A DNA stretch of 64,000 nt from CAZJYI01 sp964550025 (GCA_964550025.1 CAZJYI010000048.1:7945-71944), one strand, 5' to 3'. Positions 18,501 to 27,845 are shown, counted from the first letter of the stretch. Made by a program: numbers and translations. The notes: generated from the letters alone by a model not told the origin.

Positions 18501-21500
18501 CTCTTCTCCTCTCCGCCATCCGACCGTCCCCAGTGGATCGTGACGTCAGCCTCGTTGCCGTTGACCAGCGAGCCGTGCAGCCGTGCCCCGCGGGGGCCGA
18601 GTGCGACGGCCCCACCCGCGTTGTCGGCCAGGGGCGGCCCCAGCGTGACGAAGCCGGCGGAATCCCAGCTGGCACTCTCGCTGTTGGTTGCCGCGTAGGC
18701 GTAGTAGTACTGCGTATTGGGAAGCAGCCCCGTCACCATCAGAGAGTAGTCAACCGGCGGCGCCGCCGAGACGGGGCCGAAGTCGTTCGTGTTCGCCCAT
18801 TTTCTTGGCGTCCGCTGGCCGTCCACAGGTCCCCAGTATGCGCTCACGGCGGTGGCCGCGGCGCCCGTCGACGTCAGTCTCGCCGTAAGGTATGCCGATG
18901 AGTCCGTCACGTTCGTGGCGCCATAGACCACGAAAACAGAAGGCGCATCTTCGTCGGTCGACTCCACCTCGCCAAACGTATTGAACAGGGCGTTCGAGGC
19001 CGTGCTCATCCAGCAGGCCCACACCCAGTTCGAGGATCGCGCGACGTCGGATACGCGGATTTCATCATAGACCGCACCCATGAAATCGCTCGGGCTGCCG
19101 CCGTCCCACTCCTGGCCGATGGACCACCTGTCATTCGGCTGCAGCACGAAGTTCGCCGTGTGCGAGGACCGCTGCACGCCGTCGATGTACCATATCCCGG
19201 TAGAGCCGCGCCGGACGTACATCAAGTGGTGCCAGGCCCCGTCATCCACGCGCGTGTTGGTGTCAGCCTCGTACGAACCGCCGTCGCAGGCGAGCGGCTC
19301 GCCCGCGCCCCGCTTGCCGATGTACAGCCGGAGTCTGTTACCGCCGCCGGAGTCGTTGATGGAAATGAATCCCCCGTTGCCGTCGGTTGTCTTCAGCCAG
19401 CCCCCTATCGCGGTGTCGTTGTCGGTCATGTCGTCCGCAACAGCGTCCAACACGATGTAGTCGTTATTGCCGTCAAGGACCTGCCCGTCCCCCGTTCTGC
19501 CCTCTCCGAGCACATTCCCTCTCTGCTCTCCGGTGTTTTCGTTTTCGGTCGAGTCACGGTGCACGCCCGTCGTCTCTTCGTCCGTCACGACATCGTTCAA
19601 GTGCCACACCCCCGCATACCCCTCCGACCAGGCGGCGCCGTTGGTCGCATACGCAGGCACATTGGTTGCGGCCTCGTTACCCCAGTAGGCCCAGATGCTG
19701 GTGTTTGTTCCCGTCAATTCCGGCACCCGCACCCAGACCAGCGAGTCGCCGTTGGTGTTCCACTGCTCTATCTCGTGGTAGAGCAAAGCGGTCAGGTTGG
19801 AGTTTGCAAAGCGCAAGTCGTTCCCGACCCCTGACTTGAACTGGGAGTAATCGAAGTTCTCACAATCCGTGTTCAGAACGACCCATGTGGGGAAGTTGGT
19901 CAGCGTCTCATCCTTGCCGTACCCGGAGAACGTGATCCTCACTCTGTGCGTCCAATCGAGCAGGTAGACGTCCACGTCGTCGTCCAGGATCGTAACGACA
20001 GCCTGGCCGTCGGCAATCGTACAGTTCGTCGGGGCGGCCAGGTTCACGTAGAAATCCCGGGACGGCCACTCGTTGTCGGCATCGCCATAGACGGGAACGG
20101 CAATCTCGGCGACGGCCTGCCCCACCTCGAAATCGATCCGCCCGCTCCCCGCCTGATAATCCAGGGGCGACAGCGCCGAGCCGTCAGCCGTGGCAAAATC
20201 GACGGACACCGGCACGGCACTCGCGGCCGAAAGGGTCACGTTGAGGACCGCGTCGTGACTCCCGCTGTCGCCCTCCGGCACGGCCAGGTCCGCCACCGAG
20301 ACGCTCGGCGGATCGGTTGTAAAGGGGGTCGATTCAGGCGCCCAATCCCCGCCGTCCGCGCCGGACGCATAGCAGCGATAATAGTAGGTCCGGTTCGCCA
20401 TCAATCCCGTGAGCGTCGTAGAGAACGGTCCCTCGCTTCGTACCCCGAGGGCGTTCGTAGCGGCCCACGCAGACCGGTTCGTTCCACCGTCGACGGTTCC
20501 CCAGAAGACGAAAATCGATGCGCTCGCACCGCGGATCAACTCGCCGCCCGGAACGGCCGTGCTGTCCGTGACGCCGGTGACGCCGCTATTGACGACCTCC
20601 GGGTCGTCGCTCACGATCTCGGCCGTCGCACGGTCCGGGGAACCGGTCGAGGCGTTGCGAAGGGAGTGGATGCGCGCGATGACCGTCTCCACCGGCTCGA
20701 CCTCGGAATCGTTCTGGCCCTGCAACTCGATCGTTCCAAAGGCCTCGCCGGCATGGATCGTGATCGACGTGGCAGACGGCCGGTAGTCTTCATCGAAGGT
20801 CGCCACTCCTGAAAACGCCAGGTGGACGGTCACGTTGGAAGCTGAAACGCTGCCGAGCTCGGCCCTGACCGTCGCGACGCCGCCGTTCTCGGCAAAAGGA
20901 GAATCGGATAGCGCAAGCGAAACGGCCGGCGGGCGCGTCGTGAAACTCGTGGCGGACGCCGCCCATGCGTGTCCGTAGTCGTTGCCGGCATGGCAGCGGT
21001 AGAAGTACGTGCCACTAGCCAGGAGTCCTATGATCGGCGCCGAGAAACCGCCCGTCTGTCTCCCCAATACGACGGAATTGGACCAGGACGTCATGTCCGT
21101 TCCGCCGGGGGTGTCCCCCCAGAAGATCGTGACATCGGCACTGCCTTCGTCCGAAATCGAGCCGGTGAGCGTGGCGACGGTCGTGCCGATGGCCGTCGCC
21201 CCGACACCGTTGTCCACGACGGCGACGTTCACAACGACCTGGCGCGATGTGTACACCCCGCCGTCGTCCGTGAGCGCTGCCACAACGGCATGGCGCCCGG
21301 TGACCGTCATCGGCCCCATGCTGCACCGGTACGGAGGCGCCGTCGTCACGCAGATACTCTCGCCGTCGGCGATGAACTCGACCTGGTGCACGGAACCGTT
21401 GACCGAATTGGTGTCGATATCCAGCGAGACTTCGACGGTCGATCCAAGGACCACCGTTTCGCCGTAGTCCGGTTTCTCGATTCGGAACACCGGCGTATCG

Positions 21501-24500
21501 AATCCCGGTGACGACCAGAAGCCGGCGCGCCAGTTGGCTGGATTGTTGCCGGACCTGTCGTTCACCGTGCGTTCCAGCGGACGTCCCGTCCCGTCGGTCC
21601 CGGCCGGCCACGGGGCGCGATCGAAGTAGATGGCTTCGTCCACGATCACCCACGACACATCGTCACCATCGACATCCGGCGCCTGCGGCCTTTCCAGCGC
21701 GAGGCGTCCGCCACGATTGGACAACTGTCCCGAATACGGTCCCAGAAGCTGCACCTCCCCCTCGGTCAACCCATAGGCATTGCGGAACTCCCGCAATTCG
21801 TCGGCGTCAGCAGCGTCGAACGAAACCAGCACCAGTGAAGCGCCCGCGGCCAATGCCGTGTTCGAGGGAAACGAGTACGCCACGTTCCCGTCTATGCGCC
21901 AAGTGCCGCTCTCGTTCCAGAGCTCGACCGCCGTTCCGCCGCCGTTGACGATCTCGATGTACTCGTCGTTGCTGTTGTTCTCCGGGTTGTCCAGCGTCGG
22001 CCGCGGATGGTACATGATCTCGCCAATCACGACATCCGCGGCGGGTGGGCCGTTCACCGCATCGGCCGTAGGCGCGAGCGCATACCACCATTCACCGCCG
22101 TCCGGATACCGCCCGAGCGACCTGTCTGATTCCTGTCCCTTGAACCGAACGCAGTCGACCACGCGGTCCGCGGAGTTGCCCGGCAGGCAGGACAGGAACA
22201 CCTGCTCACCCGCCTTGTTGAGGCCAAACCCGCTGGTGATCGGGTTGTGGAAGTCGTTGACTTCGTCCAGGACAAGTCGCTCACCGGGGGCGAGCTCATG
22301 GGCGCCGGGAATGGCCCACTGCTTGAGATCCCCCGCGCGGTCGCTGAGATACCAGCCGGCAAAAGAGACCGTGGTTGTGCCGGCATTGAGTAGCTCCAGC
22401 CAGTCATTGGAATCGTATTCGGGGCGCGCAGCGTTCGCGTAGTCGGTATGCGCCATCACCTCGTTGATGACGACGCGGTCGACCGCGGTCGGCTCGGCGC
22501 CGCCCGGCGAACCGTCGATCGCTGCGCTCGCGCGCCAGTTGCGGCCGTAGTCCAGCGCCCCCTCATCCTGCCCCGTCAGCGTTCTCGCGACGAGCGAATG
22601 TCCGGCACCATTGGCCGCGAGCGGCCACCCGCGGGAGTCGTTGTACGTGAACGCCAGCACATTCGAACCGAGGCCGTCGGCCAGACTCACCTCTTCCCCC
22701 CCGTTGTCCAACGCGCCTTCATACTCGCCCGCGATGCGCATCCCCACCGGGTTTCCATAGCGATTCGTGAAGGCCGACAGGCTGCGTACCACGACCACGT
22801 ACTCTCCCGCATCCAGCGTAAGCACATCTCCCGAGGTGAAGTCGAAACTCACCCCGTCGGTGAGTTTCGTCCCCGCCAGTCCCACGGTCTCCCCCCCGGT
22901 GTTCTGGAGCTCGATGAACTCGAAATCGTCCGCGGAGTTGCCGCCGTTGGTTTCCGTACCGGTCGGATTGCGCGGACTGTACATGACTTCGGTCACGCGC
23001 AGCGGGGAGGGTTCAGCCAACAGGAAGACCGCCTCGTTCAGTGCGCTCCACTCTCCCTGGGACGAACGGGCGCGGGACTTGACGACGACGTTGTGGGTCA
23101 GAACGATCGGCGCGGTGTACTCCGTCCCCAGGATCGCTCCCGTGCCGTACTCCCGCGGGTCCGTGTTGTCGAGCGTGTAGTAGACCGTATCAGCGGCGGT
23201 GATCGTCAACGTCTCCCCTCTCCCGACCACGCCCCCGTGCGGGCTGAATACCGGCGCGTCGATCGACGGGTAGAGATCGGCGTTGCGAAGCTGCTGCAGA
23301 ACGACTCCCGTCCGCTGCGGCATGTAGGTATCCAGCACGTAGTCCCGCATCGTGCGCCAGTCGTCGACCGTGTAAGGCTGGTCGGTCCGCCACTGGTCGC
23401 CCCACCGCGCGGACTCCGCAATTGTGGCCAGTTCTACTTCGCTGGCAAGCGTTTCGTAGAGTCGGCGTGCCCTGGCCGGCGTCGCCGCGCCGCCGTTGAA
23501 CAGGTGCCGCTGCGCGTGGTCCCCGAAACGAAGCTGGAACTCGCTGTTCTGTCGCAGGGCGGCGTAGGGTTCGCCCGCGCCGTTGCTCACCCCGGTTCGG
23601 TTGGCATTCAGCGACGACCAGACACAGATGGCGCCCTCGGCATCCCAGCAGAACCATTTGAAGCCGGTGGCATCGGGGGGACGCCGACAGGCACAGTAGT
23701 AGTTGTGGCCCGGCCAATCGCCCGTGCCGCCCCAGAAGTTGCAGAGCATGTAGTCAATGTAGTTGTCTACATCGATCAGGTCGTCGTAGGCGGGGTTCGG
23801 CGTGCGGTCGGGGTTGTTCCCCTGAATCCGCTGATAGGACTCGTTGTCCGACAGCCCGTTTCGCACCTGCCCCAACATGGCATTCCAGGAATCCCTGTTG
23901 CTGTCGCCCGTCGCTCCCCCCGCGTTGAGGGCATCCCAGTCCTCCTTGTCCCCGCCGTAGTACTCGGCGCAGAACGACGCCTCGGGGCGCTCGATGATGT
24001 TGTAGATCCCCCAGTACAACCCGTTGATGTAGAGATGCACGAATCTCCCGCGCCCGACCTGTTGTCCGAACGCTAGCTGCATGCGGCGCATGTACTCGTC
24101 AATGATGTACTGCGTCTTCTGTTTCCCCCAGTTGTTCCAACCGTCGTTGGCACCGGCCCGCAGAACGAGATTGTCGTAGCGTCCGGCGTCGTTCTCCTCC
24201 CAGGGAAACAACGGGAAGTTCAGCTTTGTCGGGCCATAGATGCCCTTGAACAGGAGTCGAAACGACTTCTTCCTCGTCAGGTTCATGCCGCGGAAGGCCC
24301 CACCGTAGATGCGCACCCCGCAGTCGACCTGGAACTCCTCGCTGCCATCGGTCGTGAACCATTCCACGGAAACCGGTCTCTCCCACCGCTCGCCCCGTCC
24401 GCCGGAATTGGGGTAGATGCCCGTCGAGGAGTCGAACATGCTGTCGACCTCGGTGGCGAACGAAACCGTCGGAATCGACATCAGCGAATCGACAAGCTGA

Positions 24501-25384
24501 GGTCCATATTCCGGATGGTTGACAATATCCGGGTCCATGCCATAGTCGGCGGCCGTTCCCCGCCAACTGCTCGGGAAGCCCGCCGGATCGGGAGGCTGCT
24601 GCAGCACGTCCGCCGGAAAAACATACGTCTGCGTATCAACGTCGGTTGATCGCCAACTCGTCTTGTGGGCCATCGCCCGCAGAACGGTCGTCTTCGAGAT
24701 CGTGATCGGCCCCGAATACACCGTGCCATGCACCTCGCTGGGCGCGCTCCCGTCCAACGTGTACCGGATGCCGGCTCCGGCCGTCTTTGTCGTGATAGCC
24801 ACCTCGAACGGCTCTGTATAGAAGCCGCGATCCACGCTGAACTTGGTATCCTTCACTTCGCCGAGTGAGGTGGTCGTGTTCGCGTCGCCGGGAGTAGGCG
24901 GAAAGAAGTACTGCAGTTGCCCGCTCTCGTTCGTTCCGATCCCGTAGGAAACGTCTCCGGACTGTTCCGGGAATTCCGGCGCATATTCGTGGATGACGGT
25001 AGCGCCGTCCACGCCAACCAGCGCGAGGTACTCGCCGTCTCCGCTGAGCTTGAAGTTCGCATGCAGCGGGCTGCCCGACTCGGCACGGTCTTTCCCGGAC
25101 GCGAACACGACCAGGTACAGCCCGGCATCAAGCATGAAGCTCGGGAGGCGCCACTTGCTCAGCTCGTCGGCATCATCGGTGAGGCAGAGATCCGCAAGGT
25201 CGACGGTAGCGTCGGAGGTGTTGTGGATTTCGATCCAGTCGGAGCAGTCATCGTCCTCATCCTGGTAGCCGTTGTTGTTGACAGCCAGGAACTCGCTGAT
25301 CACGAGATCCTCCACATCCCCAAGGCATAGACAGCAACACGCAACCAGCACCGTCGGGAGCGCAAACAGGCGCGTTTTCTTCAC
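15587..25384 (-). CDS. Giant multidomain surface protein: lamin-tail, CotH kinase, Calx-beta, DUF2341, LamG, SdiA-regulated-like
   Basis: This 3,265-residue exported protein has a GTG start with AAGGAG five bases upstream and a signal peptide. Approximate order: lamin-tail domain (25-150), chitobiase-like C-terminal domain (185-260), CotH-type kinase fold (290-700, with GVRIYGGAFRGMNLTRKKSFR and NLVLRAGANDGW), second chitobiase-like domain, three more lamin-tail domains (820-1230), Ig-like and FN3-like modules alternating with Calx-beta domains (to 1800), DUF2341 (1808-1910), LamG (1925-2125), more FN3-like repeats ending YYYRC or YYYAY, a galactose-binding-like domain, an SdiA-regulated-like propeller (2640-2900), a Calx-beta, and the C-terminal NGTPKWWLAAHYG...DTDNDGMAAWEE module. 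A role in surface attachment or glycan binding is inferred. Confidence 0.88.
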   Translation of the reverse strand: MKKTRLFALPTVLVACCCLCLGDVEDLVISEFLAVNNNGYQDEDDDCSDWIEIHNTSDATVDLADLCLTDDADELSKWRLPSFMLDAGLYLVVFASGKDRAESGSPLHANFKLSGDGEYLALVGVDGATVIHEYAPEFPEQSGDVSYGIGTNESGQLQYFFPPTPGDANTTTSLGEVKDTKFSVDRGFYTEPFEVAITTKTAGAGIRYTLDGSAPSEVHGTVYSGPITISKTTVLRAMAHKTSWRSTDVDTQTYVFPADVLQQPPDPAGFPSSWRGTAADYGMDPDIVNHPEYGPQLVDSLMSIPTVSFATEVDSMFDSSTGIYPNSGGRGERWERPVSVEWFTTDGSEEFQVDCGVRIYGGAFRGMNLTRKKSFRLLFKGIYGPTKLNFPLFPWEENDAGRYDNLVLRAGANDGWNNWGKQKTQYIIDEYMRRMQLAFGQQVGRGRFVHLYINGLYWGIYNIIERPEASFCAEYYGGDKEDWDALNAGGATGDSNRDSWNAMLGQVRNGLSDNESYQRIQGNNPDRTPNPAYDDLIDVDNYIDYMLCNFWGGTGDWPGHNYYCACRRPPDATGFKWFCWDAEGAICVWSSLNANRTGVSNGAGEPYAALRQNSEFQLRFGDHAQRHLFNGGAATPARARRLYETLASEVELATIAESARWGDQWRTDQPYTVDDWRTMRDYVLDTYMPQRTGVVLQQLRNADLYPSIDAPVFSPHGGVVGRGETLTITAADTVYYTLDNTDPREYGTGAILGTEYTAPIVLTHNVVVKSRARSSQGEWSALNEAVFLLAEPSPLRVTEVMYSPRNPTGTETNGGNSADDFEFIELQNTGGETVGLAGTKLTDGVSFDFTSGDVLTLDAGEYVVVVRSLSAFTNRYGNPVGMRIAGEYEGALDNGGEEVSLADGLGSNVLAFTYNDSRGWPLAANGAGHSLVARTLTGQDEGALDYGRNWRASAAIDGSPGGAEPTAVDRVVINEVMAHTDYANAARPEYDSNDWLELLNAGTTTVSFAGWYLSDRAGDLKQWAIPGAHELAPGERLVLDEVNDFHNPITSGFGLNKAGEQVFLSCLPGNSADRVVDCVRFKGQESDRSLGRYPDGGEWWYALAPTADAVNGPPAADVVIGEIMYHPRPTLDNPENNSNDEYIEIVNGGGTAVELWNESGTWRIDGNVAYSFPSNTALAAGASLVLVSFDAADADELREFRNAYGLTEGEVQLLGPYSGQLSNRGGRLALERPQAPDVDGDDVSWVIVDEAIYFDRAPWPAGTDGTGRPLERTVNDRSGNNPANWRAGFWSSPGFDTPVFRIEKPDYGETVVLGSTVEVSLDIDTNSVNGSVHQVEFIADGESICVTTAPPYRCSMGPMTVTGRHAVVAALTDDGGVYTSRQVVVNVAVVDNGVGATAIGTTVATLTGSISDEGSADVTIFWGDTPGGTDMTSWSNSVVLGRQTGGFSAPIIGLLASGTYFYRCHAGNDYGHAWAASATSFTTRPPAVSLALSDSPFAENGGVATVRAELGSVSASNVTVHLAFSGVATFDEDYRPSATSITIHAGEAFGTIELQGQNDSEVEPVETVIARIHSLRNASTGSPDRATAEIVSDDPEVVNSGVTGVTDSTAVPGGELIRGASASIFVFWGTVDGGTNRSAWAATNALGVRSEGPFSTTLTGLMANRTYYYRCYASGADGGDWAPESTPFTTDPPSVSVADLAVPEGDSGSHDAVLNVTLSAASAVPVSVDFATADGSALSPLDYQAGSGRIDFEVGQAVAEIAVPVYGDADNEWPSRDFYVNLAAPTNCTIADGQAVVTILDDDVDVYLLDWTHRVRITFSGYGKDETLTNFPTWVVLNTDCENFDYSQFKSGVGNDLRFANSNLTALLYHEIEQWNTNGDSLVWVRVPELTGTNTSIWAYWGNEAATNVPAYATNGAAWSEGYAGVWHLNDVVTDEETTGVHRDSTENENTGEQRGNVLGEGRTGDGQVLDGNNDYIVLDAVADDMTDNDTAIGGWLKTTDGNGGFISINDSGGGNRLRLYIGKRGAGEPLACDGGSYEADTNTRVDDGAWHHLMYVRRGSTGIWYIDGVQRSSHTANFVLQPNDRWSIGQEWDGGSPSDFMGAVYDEIRVSDVARSSNWVWACWMSTASNALFNTFGEVESTDEDAPSVFVVYGATNVTDSSAYLTARLTSTGAAATAVSAYWGPVDGQRTPRKWANTNDFGPVSAAPPVDYSLMVTGLLPNTQYYYAYAATNSESASWDSAGFVTLGPPLADNAGGAVALGPRGARLHGSLVNGNEADVTIHWGRSDGGEEKSAWEESIPVGTIRENGTSFTAELDGLLYGVQYYYRCCATNGYGEGWSPSTMPFVTQPAVAEPIVNSGATDVMRSRAVLNANLSASGSIYNVSVFWGTEDRGTDAGAWDRSELVGAYSNIASAHISSPVAGLEPGTVYFYTFRATNAAGEAWAASARRFSTSDKVSVPLVASGAAWRYHDDGTDPGTNWMQAVVDDSSWPAGPAPLGYGEGDEATTNAAGFTAYYYRHAVLLGTGDVASLSAARVKLDRDDGAIVYVNGTEIGRDNMPTGVVDYLAPATNAVAGGQEGELVTFDFSPSLLVVGTNVIAVEVHQVSSNDVDGRFDLLLEGVAKYPSVGFRPVPDVSDFTLSAAYPDLSGGLQNDHSGCALVPGTGEVLAILNRGAPTPVIQVYDYAGTFKRQIGLPDWNDTESICRFDAANGKYAIVEEDLADITVVTIASNTTSISKSSGQTYSTGLNTRGGGMEGVAYDPTRACFYLVKEKGPMGVYVVSGTPGDVSAEELFDAEEVFDGLATDLSDLFYDARTDHLLILSHEAKRVFECDLEGNVLASLPLVQEQPEGVALSDDGKELHIIGEANTYYRYVRPWLDGAGGEGATVHMDVGLSSPWFDYASVDYTISSDLAVAGSDYTNAAGSVTGRVVFAPGSTSQVISIEILDDWEAETDEVLSVTLSEPVGSSLGFASVYHHTILGQDGVSLAVSTDHGSPVPPVGTNVVGVGARVACTLGGSPIVLGHTQYVCVGWTGAGDVPVSGSSTNTGTLVVSNASEITWVWGTNYWLGVATVGRGTVSNGNAWCASGTNVTVSATGEQYFAFSHWVGDTGSGDTNQAELALSMDRGRLLTAVFTEELAANGTPKWWLAAHYGHTNDFDALALSDTDNDGMAAWEEHKAGTSPVDDEEYFGISMVSTPGNAEPFVIRWNTVSGRLYSVHSTTNLLLPWITNLPWQPAHGTFDSYTNAGMQQQEYFRIRVKPQP

Positions 25385-25409
25385 GGAAACTCCTTATTGG
25401 ATGACCGCG

Positions 25410-26879
25410 CTAGCGATCCTCCATTGACACGAGGCGCGAAAGCGCCATCCAGGCCGCGGTCGAGAGCGACAGGATGCCGGGGTTCCGGAATGGCGTGCCG
25501 AAGAGGCTGCTCAATAGCGTCCACGCCAGCCCTAGCAGACCGAACAGGAAGAAGGGGTCACGCCATAGTCCGCCCCTGAAGATATGCCTGCCGGCCACGG
25601 CTACCAGACCGACCAGGAGGGCCATCCCTACGACCCCCAGTTCCAGGAGGAACTCCAGCGGGTCGCAGTGGACCCTCATCGTGCCCTCGACGCGTCGCGC
25701 ACCCAACGGGGCTGTGCCGTCGGTGCCCCGGAGCGTGTCGAAGCCGCCGCCGCCCGTGCCGAAGACCGCGTGTTTCCGCCAGAGCCGAAAGGCGTCCCGG
25801 CACAGCCGGGAGTGTGTTGCCAGATGCAAGGCCGAACCGAAACTGCCGTCTGGCGACTCCGCGCGCGGCAGTGCCACACGATAGGGAGTGGCATCGGCTG
25901 GACTTGATCTGCCGGCCAGCGTTTCCATGCGCCACCGTACCACGCGATAGGAGGTGGCGCCGAACGTCGTGAAGCAGGCTACCCCAACAACCCAGGCCAA
26001 CAGGATGATGGCATACAGACGGTGAACCGGCGTCATGGCCTCCCAGCAACCCAGTGCGGCTTGTCCCGCGGCGACCAGCAGAACGAGCCAGGCGAAAATG
26101 AGTCCCACACGACTTCGTGTCATCAACACGGCGGCCATGCAGACGGCAGCACTCGTCAGGGCAATGTAGAAACGTGCGTCCAATGGACGCTCGACCACAT
26201 GCAGAAGGTGCCAGTCACTGGCGCAGAACGAAACGCTGATGCACAGGACGATAATGCAGTAGGCGGCGGCGTGTTCCGGCTCGGAGAAACTGGCGAAGAA
26301 CGGCCCGTCGACGGGGATAACCCAGAACATGCTATCCGCGGCGAGCGTATGCTGGACAATGCCGAACAATGCCATCATGGTGCCGACCAGGGCCAAGAGA
26401 CTCAGGACCTCCCACAGGCTCCGGTGCGTATGCAGGCCGTGTCGGATCGCAAGGAAGACGGCCACGACCGGGAAGAAGGAGGCCAGAAGCTCCCATCCGC
26501 CCTGGGCGTCGACGGCAAGCGGCAACCAGGATACCGGTGCCAGCCGTAAGGCGAGCGTCGCGTTGGCCCACTGCACCAGCAGGTAGAACAAAAGAGCAAG
26601 CGCAAGGCGGCAGAGGGGGTCACGGAGCATCAACCGCCAACGGGCCGTGCTGCGAAGCAGGCCCTCGTGTCGGTCGATCCTGTCACAGAACAAGAGGAGC
26701 CCCAATGTCATCGCGGAAAGGACTACCGTCACGTATCCGGCCTTACCGGGGTTGACGCCCGCCCATGTTGTGTACGCGACAACGACGCCGACCATGGCAA
26801 CCGCCAGTTTCTCCGACAACGGGATTTCCGGCGACCACCAGTAAGATGGAATCTTGCTCTTGCGTGCCAAAGCAGTCAC
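25410..26879 (-). CDS. O-antigen ligase/polymerase-like membrane protein (Wzy_C family)
   Basis: This 489-residue protein has about twelve hydrophobic helices. The central MTRSRVGLIFAW, the large periplasmic loop (about residues 310-410) with VFGTGGGGFDTL, and HCDPLEFLLELGVVG are the conserved arrangement of O-antigen ligase and polymerase proteins. It probably transfers or polymerises a surface glycan on a lipid carrier. It lies 25 bases upstream of the giant surface protein, so the two may be linked in glycosylation or surface display. The GTG start at 26879 has no obvious ribosome-binding site, and a small frame that starts at 27027 runs into it. Confidence 0.82.
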   Translation of the reverse strand: MTALARKSKIPSYWWSPEIPLSEKLAVAMVGVVVAYTTWAGVNPGKAGYVTVVLSAMTLGLLLFCDRIDRHEGLLRSTARWRLMLRDPLCRLALALLFYLLVQWANATLALRLAPVSWLPLAVDAQGGWELLASFFPVVAVFLAIRHGLHTHRSLWEVLSLLALVGTMMALFGIVQHTLAADSMFWVIPVDGPFFASFSEPEHAAAYCIIVLCISVSFCASDWHLLHVVERPLDARFYIALTSAAVCMAAVLMTRSRVGLIFAWLVLLVAAGQAALGCWEAMTPVHRLYAIILLAWVVGVACFTTFGATSYRVVRWRMETLAGRSSPADATPYRVALPRAESPDGSFGSALHLATHSRLCRDAFRLWRKHAVFGTGGGGFDTLRGTDGTAPLGARRVEGTMRVHCDPLEFLLELGVVGMALLVGLVAVAGRHIFRGGLWRDPFFLFGLLGLAWTLLSSLFGTPFRNPGILSLSTAAWMALSRLVSMEDR

Positions 26880-27027
26880 TCCCGCATTGCGCGTTGAATC
26901 GGGAGAGTACTGGTTTCCCGTCCGATCCGCCAGTCAGAAAGTGCGCCGCACCCCGGGGACACAGGGCGGCCGTGGCTCCGTCGAGGGCAATGCCGGCCGC
27001 AACAAGAATCACCGCAATGATTCTCAC
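26743..27027 (-). CDS. Possible small secreted protein overlapping the ligase gene
   Basis: A 94-codon frame starts with GTG overlapping the hydrolase stop (GTGA), preceded by GGAGGAG at a good distance. It begins with a signal-peptide-like MRIIAVILVAAGIALDGATAA and then a Cys-containing stretch. It overlaps the start of the ligase gene by 137 bases, which is unusual. It may be a genuine short coupled protein, or the 5' end of a frame that once joined the ligase. No family recognised. Confidence 0.4.
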   Translation of the reverse strand: MRIIAVILVAAGIALDGATAALCPRGAAHFLTGGSDGKPVLSRFNAQCGSDCFGTQEQDSILLVVAGNPVVGETGGCHGRRRCRVHNMGGRQPR

Positions 27028-27779
27028 GGTCTCTCCTCCCGTTGATCCATCACCATGTTCATCCATTTCCAGGCGTTATCTCTATAGCGGCTTGGTACCA
27101 GCAACCAGCGGTCCGTATGCGGATGGATGACGAGCTCATTGGGAATGGTCGGGAAAACGGCCCTCATATCGATTTCGTAGAAGTAGAAGTTGTCATGAAC
27201 CGGCAGCACCGACTTGACGAAGACCTCCGTGTCCGACTTCCCTCCCCTGCCCCTGACCATGTAGGGCCGCCCCTTCACGCGAAGCAGGCGATTCGACGCC
27301 GCGGCCCGATACGCTTCGAGCGGAGCCCCCCACGCCGTTCCGCGCCACTCCTTTGCGCCGTCAAAGTGGTCATGCGCAATGAAGGCCGTCCAGAGTTTGG
27401 CGATCTCATCGTCGTGCAACCCGATGTAGTTCACCGCAATGGCCCCGCGCGAGAAGCCGCACAGGAAGACGGCATTCGGGTCCCCGCCATACTCCTCGAT
27501 AATGCGCGGCACGTTGGTTTTCGCATATTGCACGGTTGCAGCCGTATCGCCCCACCACTGAACTTCATTGTCCCTATGGTCGCTGCTCACGTAGGGAAGC
27601 GACACCCAGACATAGCGCCCTTCAGACAGGCCGTATCCAAGACATGCACCCTCCGGTTCTCCGGTTGATCCGCATGGCGCCCACTTGTTGCCCGCATACT
27701 CGAAGATGATCGGCAATCGTTTGCCGGTCCGCCGCCAGTTCGGATCCCAGTCATTGGGAAGGTACAACGTATGGAACAC
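27024..27779 (-). CDS. Alpha/beta hydrolase, possibly 5'-truncated
   Basis: This 251-residue frame carries an alpha/beta-hydrolase core: RLPIIFEYAGN (early strand), GGDPNAVFLCGFSRGAI with the nucleophile elbow G-F-S-R-G (Ser110), HDHF and HPHTDRWLL, whose His may be catalytic. It begins inside the conserved fold (VFHTLYLPNDW), so a little of the N-terminus and any export signal are missing from this frame. A signal-peptide reading frame lies immediately upstream but one base out of phase. Either the gene suffered a single-base indel or translation restarts at the GTG. The substrate is unknown. Similar proteins are found in planctomycete-type genomes. Confidence 0.72.
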   Translation of the reverse strand: MFHTLYLPNDWDPNWRRTGKRLPIIFEYAGNKWAPCGSTGEPEGACLGYGLSEGRYVWVSLPYVSSDHRDNEVQWWGDTAATVQYAKTNVPRIIEEYGGDPNAVFLCGFSRGAIAVNYIGLHDDEIAKLWTAFIAHDHFDGAKEWRGTAWGAPLEAYRAAASNRLLRVKGRPYMVRGRGGKSDTEVFVKSVLPVHDNFYFYEIDMRAVFPTIPNELVIHPHTDRWLLVPSRYRDNAWKWMNMVMDQREERP

Positions 27780-27831
27780 CTTCTTCGGCGGCGATCATCA
27801 ATGCGATAACGTAGATCCACATTCTCTTCAT
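27751..27831 (-). pseudogene. Out-of-frame signal peptide leader of the hydrolase
   Basis: An ATG at 27831 begins MKRMWIYVIALMIAAEEG, a typical signal peptide, but the frame ends after 26 codons at 27751. Removing one G near 27779 would join it directly to the hydrolase frame. The first 45 bases (27787-27831) match the leader of the WD40/LRR gene (32481-32525) at 39 positions by eye, so this leader was duplicated or exchanged between the genes. Confidence 0.55.
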
Positions 27832-27845
27832 ATCGTCCCGCACCC

